From Leptolyngbya sp. SIO4C5 (GTDB lineage Bacteria > Cyanobacteriota > Cyanobacteriia > Phormidesmidales > Phormidesmidaceae), in contig JAAHIC010000054.1 in NCBI GenBank assembly GCA_010671965.1, positions 1-12,743 on the forward strand: a stretch of DNA of 12,743 nt, written 5' to 3'. The translations under genes and the position numbers were made by a program. The notes below the pieces were generated by a model. It had not been told where the DNA came from. It worked only from the letters and a program-made list of their open reading frames with translations, and did not search any database. Below, piece after piece: positions 6,820-12,743 of this stretch (position 1 is the stretch's first letter; every line of letters begins with the position of its first letter).

Positions 6820-7794
6820 CTACGTCTCTGTGGAAGTCTGATGGCTGAGATTAGCGCGGGCATTACGGCGCAGCATGGCGGGCTTGATGCGGCGCAGGGC
6901 AGACGCCGGAAAGCGCTGGTTCCAGTCAGCCTCGCTGAGAGTGGCTAGCTCGCTGAGAGGGGGAGCCACATTCCAGGGGTAGGGCTGAAAGTCCTCGATA
7001 TCGGTTGGCTGAGCAAAGCGCTGGTTCCAGGGACAAACATCTTGGCAAATGTCGCAGCCTGCCACCCAACCGCTGAGATTCTGAGCGATCGCCTCAGGCA
7101 GGGTTTCGGCGCGATTTTCAATCGTGTGGTAGGCCAGACAGCGGTTGGCATCAACGACGCCGGCTGAGCGAATAGCCTGGGTGGGGCAGGCATCTAGGCA
7201 GCGGCGGCAGGTGCCGCAGTGAGCCGTATGGGGGCGATCGCTGGGCAGTTCCAACGCCGTCAAAATCTCTCCCAAAAACACCCAGGAACCATAGTCGCGG
7301 GTGATGACGTTGCCGTTTTTAGCAATCCAGCCAATCCCCGCCTGCTGCGCCCAAAATTTATCCTGAACGGGGCCGGTATCGGCGTAGTAGCGAGTCTCGG
7401 TGTCAGTTTCGACCTGCAGCCACTGGGCCAGCGCCTTCAGCTTTTTATGCACAATGCGGTGGTAGTCTCGGCCCCAGCCATAGCGTGAGATCTTGGCGTA
7501 CTGGGGGCCAGCGGGCCGCTGCTGGGGGGTGTAGTAGTTGAGCGCTAGGCAAATCAGCGATCGCGCTGCTGGCATCACCTGGCGAATATTCTGCCGCTTG
7601 GGATTTTCCATCCAGGTCATGTCCGCCTGATAGCCCTGAGCCAGCCAGCGCTGGAGGGCCTCCTGGGTTGCGGTTTCGGCGGGCGGCAAGGTCTGTTCCT
7701 CCGTTAGGGGGGGGACAGCAGCAATGCCCATTTTGTGAAAGCCAAGTTCGAGCGCCTTTTGCTCGATTGCGGCGCGGGTAATCTCAGAGGGCAT
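6820..7794 (-). CDS. queG: Epoxyqueuosine reductase QueG
   Basis: This 324-residue iron-sulfur, cobalamin-dependent enzyme catalyses the last step of queuosine synthesis: it reduces epoxyqueuosine to queuosine in the anticodon wobble position of GUN tRNAs, in the cytoplasm. The N-terminal cobalamin-binding part contains ADTGP (138-142) with Asp139 as the likely catalytic acid, then [20 protein letters not shown] (155-174), a family signature. Two 4Fe-4S sets are complete: Cys193, 196, 199 and 203 ([12 protein letters not shown]), and Cys219, 247, 250 and 254 ([12 protein letters not shown]). There is no C-terminal HEAT-like extension, so it is of the shorter form. The start is ATG 7792-7794 with a weak ribosome binding site. 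The gene follows the small secreted-protein gene by 48 bp on the same strand and could share its transcript, though the functions look unrelated. An eight-C run (coding strand) encodes Val27 to Leu30. Confidence 0.96.
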   Translation of the reverse strand: MPSEITRAAIEQKALELGFHKMGIAAVPPLTEEQTLPPAETATQEALQRWLAQGYQADMTWMENPKRQNIRQVMPAARSLICLALNYYTPQQRPAGPQYAKISRYGWGRDYHRIVHKKLKALAQWLQVETDTETRYYADTGPVQDKFWAQQAGIGWIAKNGNVITRDYGSWVFLGEILTALELPSDRPHTAHCGTCRRCLDACPTQAIRSAGVVDANRCLAYHTIENRAETLPEAIAQNLSGWVAGCDICQDVCPWNQRFAQPTDIEDFQPYPWNVAPPLSELATLSEADWNQRFPASALRRIKPAMLRRNARANLSHQTSTET

Positions 7795-7842
7795 AGTGGG
7801 CTAGCGGTCAGTGCAGATTGGCCTACCTCTAGCCTATCTTTT

Positions 7843-8199
7843 CTAACCGCAGCGACGGCCCTGAGCGTCAAAGATAAAGCAGGGCGAATCATCATTACTG
7901 CGGCTGCTGGGAGAGAGGGCGGCCCGGCCTGACTGACTGCTGGGCTGGACGCTATTGGAGACGGCCCGGACCGGAGTGGGGGCGGCATTGATCACCGTGT
8001 CGGCGCTGCTGTCTCTCTCTGAGCCACAAAACTCGGATAGATCTACGAGGCCACCTTCGTTAGTTTCTAAATAGCACAGCGGCGCATCTAGCTCGCTCAA
8101 GGAAGCGGGACTGACCGTCTGACCCTGAGCGTTTAAGGGAATGCTGACAGCGCCAATGGCCGCAACCACTGCGATCGCGCCAAAACCTCTCAAAATCAT
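7843..8199 (-). CDS. Small secreted four-cysteine protein of unknown function
   Basis: The protein has 118 residues. The N-terminus (MILRGFGAIAVVAAIGAVSI) is a signal peptide with likely cleavage after LNA (residue 24). The mature part has two short cysteine-bounded segments: PLCYLETNEGGLVDLSEFCG with Cys42 and Cys58, and PCFIFDAQGRRCG with Cys107 and Cys117 at the C-terminus. A Ser/Ala/Asp-rich, probably disordered linker of about 48 residues joins them. The pattern Cys-aromatic, a Gly, then a second Cys resembles small exported cyanobacterial proteins I have seen only as hypotheticals. Disulfides within each segment are plausible in an oxidising compartment. The start is supported by AGAGGA eight bases upstream (8208-8213). 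It is read divergently from the invertase gene and lies 48 bp upstream of queG. No function is proposed. Confidence 0.72.
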   Translation of the reverse strand: MILRGFGAIAVVAAIGAVSIPLNAQGQTVSPASLSELDAPLCYLETNEGGLVDLSEFCGSERDSSADTVINAAPTPVRAVSNSVQPSSQSGRAALSPSSRSNDDSPCFIFDAQGRRCG

Positions 8200-8321
8200 C
8201 TCTCTATTCCTCTGCGAATGGTCGAAGCAACACTATTAAGCAGTACGCGCTCAGCCGCAATGCGGATGACTTTAGCCCCGCAACTTAACATAGGGATGTG
8301 ATTTCTAGGCTGAACTGTCCT
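8200..8321. promoter_or_regulatory. Divergent promoter region between small secreted protein and invertase
   Basis: Two genes are read outward from this region, so promoters for both should lie here. It contains CCGCA-A-TGCGG at 8255-8265, a perfect 5-bp inverted repeat around one base and a possible operator. TAACAT at 8286-8291 is a weak -10-like match for the invertase side with no good -35. The assignment rests mainly on gene orientation. Confidence 0.4.
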
Positions 8322-9734
8322 ATGTCAACGCTCGAAACCCTGATCCAAACAGCGCGATCGCTGCTCTATGACCAGGCACTGGTGAGCTACCAGGGTGACT
8401 ACATTGGCGCAGTGGCCGCTGTTAGTCCAACTGAGGCAGGGCAGTTTCACGCCGACCTCAACTACGGCGAAGTTTTTGTGCGGGACAACGTGCCCGTGAT
8501 GATCTACCTGCTGCTGGACAATCGGCCTGAGATTGTGCGGCGGTTTCTAGACTGCTGCCTGCAGCTGCAGCAAACAGAGGGGCGATCGCGCGGCGTTTTC
8601 CCCAACAGCTTCTGTGAACATCAGGGACGACTGGTGGCGGACTACGGCCAGCGGGCCATTGGCCGGGTCTGCGCCTATGACGCCAGCCTGTGGGTGCCGA
8701 TTTTGAGCTGGATTTACGTGCAGCATACGGGCGATCGCGCCTGGGCTAGCCAGCCAGTCCTGCAGGCGGCCCTGCAGCGGTTTTTGACGCTGATTTTGCA
8801 GCCCGGCTTTCGAGACACGCCCCTGCTAGAAGTGGCTGACGGCGCTTTTATGATCGATCGGCCACTGGATGTCTGGGGCAGCCCGCTAGAAGTTCAGGTA
8901 TTGCTCTACGGGGCGTTGCAGAGCGCAGCGGCGCTTTTGCGCTTAGGGAAAACCCCACAGCAGGCTGAATCCGATCGCCTCATCACCGCCGCCATTAGCC
9001 GCGCCAGCCAGCTGCGGCAGTTTTTGCTGAAGCACTACTGGATAACGTCGTCTACCCTAGAGCAAACTCGGCGGCAGCCGACAGAGCAGTACGGCGACGC
9101 CATTGATAACGAATACAATGTCTACCCCGCTGCCATTCCCGACTGGCTGCAGCCCTGGCTAGCCACTGGCAGCGGCTATCTGATGGGCAATGTCCGCACC
9201 GGGCGGCCTGATTTCCGTTTTTTTACCTTGGGCAACTGCCTGGCCGCCCTGTTTGGCATTTTGCCGCTGCCCCAGCAGGCCAGCCTATTTCGGCTGATGG
9301 TGCACCATCAGGACGTACTGATCGGCCAGATGCCGCTGCGGATCTGCCATCCCCCCTTGAGCGAAACGGAATGGCAAATTCTCACCGGGTTTGACCCCAA
9401 AAATCGGCCTGGCTGCTACCACAATGGCGGTTACTGGCCCTGTCTGACCTGGTTTTGGGCGATCGCTTTTCGCCGCTACCAGGCTGAAGCCAAGTCCACC
9501 GATGCTGAAGATGCTGATTTAGAAAAAAGCTGTCAGCAGGCGCTGCAAAACGGCTTCAGCTATATGCAGCAGCTCCCCCAACGGCGCTGGTCAGAATATT
9601 TTGACGGCCCCAGTGGCGGCTGGATAGGGCAGCAGTCCCGTGACTATCAGACCTGGACGTTTGTGGGCTTTTTGCTGACCCAGCATTTTTTGCAGCCCCA
9701 GGCGGCGACCAACATTATGGGTTTACCCAGTTGA
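8322..9734 (+). CDS. GH100 alkaline/neutral invertase (sucrose hydrolase)
   Basis: This soluble cytoplasmic enzyme splits sucrose into glucose and fructose, the route by which cyanobacteria remobilise sucrose made for osmotic balance or carbon transport. GH100 signatures in order (numbered from ATG 8322): DLNYGEVFVRDNVPVMIYLL (45-64), GAFMIDRPLDVWGSPLEVQ (174-192) with the probable catalytic Asp, DFRFFTLGN (297-305), PGCYHNGGYWPCLTWF (363-378) and WSEYFDGPSGGWIGQQSRDY (423-442) with the probable catalytic Glu. Family members are usually about 460-490 residues; 470 fits. The frame also opens at GTG 8298 (eight more residues, MISRLNCP), but that extension is not family-like. Neither start has a good ribosome binding site. 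No signal peptide is seen. The gene ends 7 bp from the convergent neighbour. Plant cytosolic invertases belong to the same family. Confidence 0.94.
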   Translation: MSTLETLIQTARSLLYDQALVSYQGDYIGAVAAVSPTEAGQFHADLNYGEVFVRDNVPVMIYLLLDNRPEIVRRFLDCCLQLQQTEGRSRGVFPNSFCEHQGRLVADYGQRAIGRVCAYDASLWVPILSWIYVQHTGDRAWASQPVLQAALQRFLTLILQPGFRDTPLLEVADGAFMIDRPLDVWGSPLEVQVLLYGALQSAAALLRLGKTPQQAESDRLITAAISRASQLRQFLLKHYWITSSTLEQTRRQPTEQYGDAIDNEYNVYPAAIPDWLQPWLATGSGYLMGNVRTGRPDFRFFTLGNCLAALFGILPLPQQASLFRLMVHHQDVLIGQMPLRICHPPLSETEWQILTGFDPKNRPGCYHNGGYWPCLTWFWAIAFRRYQAEAKSTDAEDADLEKSCQQALQNGFSYMQQLPQRRWSEYFDGPSGGWIGQQSRDYQTWTFVGFLLTQHFLQPQAATNIMGLPS

Positions 9735-9741
9735 ATCAGCC

Positions 9742-10797
9742 CTATTCCGCCTCGTCATCAGTCGATAGCACACGCAGCCGAATGGTGCGGGCCAGGGAAC
9801 TGTCGGCCTCGCCAAGCTGAATTTCAATAATTTCGCTCGTCAGGGGACCCAGGCAGTCTAGCAGCGATCGCAGATGAGGGGTGCTGGCGCCGCTGTCTAC
9901 ATAGACCCGGTCGGCCAGCTTCTTCACCCGCTGCCAAGACGTGTAGAGCTTAGCGACAGCCTGCTCTAGCTGGGCCGCCTGATTGACTAGATCGGCGGTG
10001 GCGTTGAGACAGCCAACCCGCAGGGCTTCCTCTAAGGCTTGCTCTAAATTGAGGTCGTCCCGGTTGAGGGCCTGCACCTGTACCGCCGCCGCCAGATACT
10101 TTGACAGATAGCGGGCTTCAGCCGTGACCTGCTTCAGCGTGTCCACATCAGGGTTGAGCGCCACTTCTGTCCGCAGCGTATCTTGGTGGGAGGTCGGCAG
10201 CTTTTCCATCTCCCGCACGAGGGGCGCTAGGTAGCGGGTCGGAATCGTGTCGCTAGCGGCTTTTTCCTTAATTTCGGCAGGCAGCAGGTCAGAGGTCATG
10301 GCTGTCCACTCATCCGAGAGCTGCCGCACTTCCCGCCGGGTGATGGCATCCCCCCGCTGAGCCGCCTCGCTGACGAGCTGCTGCACCTCTGGGGCTGACT
10401 GAGCCGTTTCTACAAAGGCCCGCTTGCTGAACTGATTGACGTTTTCGGGGGCCAGCATCCCCTCGGCAAACAGGGTATCGGCGCTGTCGGCCAGCTCAAT
10501 CAGGCTGTAAGCCTGAGTTTTGCTAATTTCTCGGTCTTTCAGCCAGTTGAGAAAGCCACTGCCGCGCCCGCCGCTCTGCTTTTCGCGATCGCGCACGGTG
10601 CGCAAGATCCGCCCCCGCCAGATATCGGTTTGCAAATCAAAGCGATCGCAAACCTGCCAGGCCATCTCCACCTGTTGCAAAAACTCCGGCTCAGAAATTT
10701 GCTCGTCTTCTGGATCTGGAAGCTGAAAGCTCAAATCGGCTGGCTGAGCCTGACCGTTGGCCGTGAGGTCTGAGGTGAATGAACGGGGAGAAGACAT
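9742..10797 (-). CDS. Conserved cyanobacterial-type protein with predicted helix-turn-helix
   Basis: From ATG 10797 the protein has 351 residues; a GTG at 10824 would add nine. Neither start has a strong ribosome binding site. I recognise no named family with certainty. A disordered acidic N-terminus precedes a helical region. The segment GFLNWLKDREISKTQAYSLI (residues 81-100 from the ATG) reads like a helix-turn-helix, similar to DUF3102-type DNA-binding segments. Next comes ENVNQFSKRAFVETAQSAPE and then ITRREVRQLSDEW (152-164), which recalls linker helices of ParB-like proteins. The remainder is long amphipathic helix, perhaps coiled coil (about 225-300), with an acidic tail (STDDEAE). No membrane segment is seen. 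It lies 41 bp after the transporter gene on the same strand, so co-transcription is likely. A DNA-binding or regulatory role is inferred, not shown. Confidence 0.78.
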   Translation of the reverse strand: MSSPRSFTSDLTANGQAQPADLSFQLPDPEDEQISEPEFLQQVEMAWQVCDRFDLQTDIWRGRILRTVRDREKQSGGRGSGFLNWLKDREISKTQAYSLIELADSADTLFAEGMLAPENVNQFSKRAFVETAQSAPEVQQLVSEAAQRGDAITRREVRQLSDEWTAMTSDLLPAEIKEKAASDTIPTRYLAPLVREMEKLPTSHQDTLRTEVALNPDVDTLKQVTAEARYLSKYLAAAVQVQALNRDDLNLEQALEEALRVGCLNATADLVNQAAQLEQAVAKLYTSWQRVKKLADRVYVDSGASTPHLRSLLDCLGPLTSEIIEIQLGEADSSLARTIRLRVLSTDDEAE

Positions 10798-10838
10798 AGG
10801 GCGCTTAGTAACCGACAGACGCACTATTATGCCATCGT

Positions 10839-12743
10839 TTATTCCATCAGCACGTCTGCAAAGGAGAAATTAGGCGCGGCCAAGACAAAAACGGTAGGGG
10901 GGAGATGCTGAGTGCGGAGCTGCAGCTTGGCATAGTAGTTGCCAAAGTCGTTGCCCGGACTGGCCATGCCGAGAAAAACCATGTCCGCATTGCTAGAGGA
11001 GGACTGGAGGACTTCCTCAAACGAGCGATCTTCGCTGATGAGGACTTCCGGCACGGCCCCGATCCGCAGGGTTTGGGCCAGGTTTGTCAAATTGGCCTTA
11101 GCGGTTTCTGCGGCAGCTTTGTCAGCCACAATCAGCTTCAGGTAAAGGGTCGCCCCTCGCCACTCAATGCTGGTGCGCAGCAAATCCGCCAGTACCAGCA
11201 TCAGGCCGCCATTGGCGTACAGGCCGCCCCACCAAACGTCAATCTGGCGGTGACGGTTGGGACGAATTTCCGGCGCATCGCGGAAAATAATCACGTTGCG
11301 CTCCGACTGATGCAGCTGATCAATCAGCCAGCAGTAGCGATCGCGGGTGCTCAGCTCCTCGTTATTCCCCAGAATCACCGTGTCGGGCACCATTGGCCCC
11401 AGCCCATAAATTTCCACCAGCCGCCGCGCCCCTTCAAAGGGATCAGGGGCCGTAGAGAGCCGCACTAAAGCCTGAATGCCTCGCTCTTGCAGGTTGTTGC
11501 GAATGGTTTCTTCCAGCTTTTCCTGACGGGGCACATCGCGGGAACCCGGCGGCAGGACGCTCGCCACCGTAAACAAGCCGCGATTGTGATTGAGGGTATT
11601 GGCTAGCTCTACCAGCCCCCAGCGCCGGGGCAGCGCTCCTGACAGTACCAAAAAGTGAGGCCGCCAGTTTTTGGCATCGGCTTCGCTGCGCTGACCCAGT
11701 TGAAACAGGCTGGTGCGCAACATCATCATCCACAGCCCCTGACGCACATCGCCCCAGGTAACGCTCAGCTCCCGCCGCTGTAGCCAAAAATAAAAGCCCA
11801 AAACAATCAGTCCGGCTACGGCAGTAGCCACCGGATTGATCAGCAGCATGGCCGCTAGACAGCCAATGGCCCCCAGCAGCGATAGCGACCAGTGCACCCG
11901 AAACAGGGGCCTAAAGGAGGGACTCTTAAGAAAGCCCTCCACACCTGCCGAAACGTTCAAGACCAAATAGGTCGTGAGGAAAAACATGGTCAATACGGGG
12001 GCAATCAGGTTGAGATCGCCGATATAGACGGCGGCAATCACCACTACCAGCGTGACGGCAGTGCCAATTCGCGGCTCATCATCCGCGCCGCTGCCTTTGC
12101 CCAAAAATGACATCCACCGGGGTAATACCCCGTCTCGCGCCAGTGCCTGCAAAATGCGAGGCGCTCCCATGATGCTGCCGAGGGCGCTTGAAAGGGTTGA
12201 ACCCCAAACCCCCAGAAAAATAGCTGGCCCCCAAAACGCGATCTGCTGCATGATCAGCGGGTTGGCGACTAGGGTAGCGGCATCAGCCCGGGTCGCCAGG
12301 AGGATCGGCAGTCCCATGTAAACCAAATAACCTGTCCCGACTGCCGCCAGAGTGCCGATGGGAATAGAGCGGATGGGATTGCGCAGATCGCCCGACATGT
12401 TGACGCCCGCCATGATGCCTGTCACCGCCGGGAAAAAGACGGCAAAAACCTGCCAGAAGGATTCTCCCCCTGGTGTACCCCACATCTCAATTCGAGTTGG
12501 CTCTAACGAATCGCCAAAGATCAGTGAAATCAGCGACAGGACGATCGCCGCCATAATAAAATACTGGGCCCGGATGGCAAACTTAGCTGATATCAGCGCT
12601 AGGGCCGCCACGCCAATCGTGGTAATCAGCGCCACATAGGTCTGATTGAGCTGACTAAACGCGCCGACGACGCTCTCAGCAAAGCCAATGGTGTAGAGCG
12701 CTACGGAGAGGGCTTGAGCAAAGTAGAGGGGAATGCCTACTGC
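10839..12743 (-). CDS. SLC12-type cation-chloride cotransporter (APC superfamily), start beyond right edge
   Basis: The open frame continues without a stop to the window edge, so the gene is partial: 634 residues are visible, beginning AVGIPLYFAQALSVALYTIG. The GTG at 12633-12635 is internal. The membrane core carries SLC12 signatures: FFPAVTGIMAGVNMSGDLRN with the following PIRSIPIGTL, and SSALGSIMGAPRILQALARD. Several hydrophobic helices follow up to FYFWLQRREL. The C-terminal cytoplasmic half, from NWRPHFLVLSG onward, matches the SLC12 regulatory domain, including LGPMVPDTVILGN. SLC12 carriers move chloride together with Na+ and/or K+ across the plasma membrane; bacterial members may instead move related solutes. 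The ion set cannot be read here, and the N-terminal transmembrane helices are outside the window. A helix-turn-helix-like protein gene follows on the same strand. Confidence 0.9.
   Translation of the reverse strand, partial: AVGIPLYFAQALSVALYTIGFAESVVGAFSQLNQTYVALITTIGVAALALISAKFAIRAQYFIMAAIVLSLISLIFGDSLEPTRIEMWGTPGGESFWQVFAVFFPAVTGIMAGVNMSGDLRNPIRSIPIGTLAAVGTGYLVYMGLPILLATRADAATLVANPLIMQQIAFWGPAIFLGVWGSTLSSALGSIMGAPRILQALARDGVLPRWMSFLGKGSGADDEPRIGTAVTLVVVIAAVYIGDLNLIAPVLTMFFLTTYLVLNVSAGVEGFLKSPSFRPLFRVHWSLSLLGAIGCLAAMLLINPVATAVAGLIVLGFYFWLQRRELSVTWGDVRQGLWMMMLRTSLFQLGQRSEADAKNWRPHFLVLSGALPRRWGLVELANTLNHNRGLFTVASVLPPGSRDVPRQEKLEETIRNNLQERGIQALVRLSTAPDPFEGARRLVEIYGLGPMVPDTVILGNNEELSTRDRYCWLIDQLHQSERNVIIFRDAPEIRPNRHRQIDVWWGGLYANGGLMLVLADLLRTSIEWRGATLYLKLIVADKAAAETAKANLTNLAQTLRIGAVPEVLISEDRSFEEVLQSSSSNADMVFLGMASPGNDFGNYYAKLQLRTQHLPPTVFVLAAPNFSFADVLME

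Larger units (their letters stand above)
122..11344. repeat. Dispersed HIP1 octamers GCGATCGC (27 copies)
   Basis: Exact copies start at 122, 1059, 1754, 2907, 3055, 3129, 3241, 4312, 4535, 5015, 5061, 5231, 5982, 6509, 6660, 7085, 7234, 7557, 8171, 8354, 8582, 8731, 9459, 9864, 10585, 10642 and 11337. All lie in coding sequence, in all three frames (GDR, AIA, RS). Such density is the cyanobacterial highly iterated palindrome signature and is the best pointer to the source organism. Confidence 0.93.

Noticed and set aside
7704..7988. 94-codon minus-strand frame bridging queG and the small secreted-protein gene
   Set aside because: It overlaps both genes in another frame. Both of those have better support (QueG motifs; signal peptide and ribosome binding site).
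8298..8300. GTG as the start of the invertase
   Set aside because: It would add only eight residues unlike the family start, and no ribosome binding site supports it. ATG 8322 is preferred, without certainty.
9718..9729. TGGGT-TT-ACCCA as a terminator at the end of the invertase gene
   Set aside because: The stem is at most four or five pairs with a loop too small, it lies inside the coding region before the stop, and no T-run follows.
10905..11468. 187-codon open frame on the plus strand opposite the transporter gene
   Set aside because: It is antisense to the strongly recognisable SLC12 C-terminal domain, has no family-like motifs, and is expected from codon bias in G/C-rich coding DNA.
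12633..12635. GTG as the start of the transporter
   Set aside because: The same frame continues upstream to the window edge with transporter-like sequence (AVGIPLYFAQALSVALYTIG), so this GTG is an internal Val codon.

Overview
The window looks like chromosomal DNA from a cyanobacterium, probably a filamentous or Leptolyngbya/Synechococcales-type organism. The octamer GCGATCGC (HIP1), a hallmark of many cyanobacterial genomes, occurs 27 times, about once per 470 bp. Several proteins are also typical of cyanobacteria: an exported orthocaspase, a TPR-CHAT protein, a GH100 alkaline/neutral invertase and a prokaryotic SLC12-like transporter. I saw no tRNA, rRNA, CRISPR array, insertion sequence or prophage gene. 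The longest stretch without a gene is 163 bp.

Layout. (1) Positions 1-1499 hold a divergent pair: the start of a family 2 glycosyltransferase (minus strand, runs off the left edge) and a membrane-anchored SGNH/GDSL hydrolase (plus strand). This looks like the end of a surface-polysaccharide cluster and is visibly more AT-rich than the rest. (2) Positions 1663-6775 carry two plus-strand genes for clan CD cysteine peptidases. The first is a Tat-exported orthocaspase with a C-terminal DUF4384-type domain. The second is a Sec-exported TPR-CHAT protein with eight TPRs in strict 40-residue register. Both keep their His/Cys catalytic pairs. (3) Positions 6820-8199 are minus strand: a small secreted four-cysteine protein followed by epoxyqueuosine reductase QueG (tRNA modification). 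(4) Positions 8322-9734 encode a GH100 invertase (sucrose cleavage), read divergently from the small secreted protein. (5) Positions 9742-12743 are minus strand: an SLC12-type cation-chloride cotransporter (start beyond the right edge) and, just downstream, a conserved protein with a predicted helix-turn-helix.

Working together. The most coherent unit is the tandem pair of exported caspase-fold proteases, which could form a periplasmic or thylakoid-lumen proteolytic pair. The transporter and the HTH-like protein are probably co-transcribed. QueG and the invertase are housekeeping metabolism, and their adjacency to the proteases need not mean a shared function.

The most notable small-scale signal is a run of nine G residues that starts six bases after the catalytic cysteine codon of the orthocaspase, where slippage would abolish the intact enzyme.
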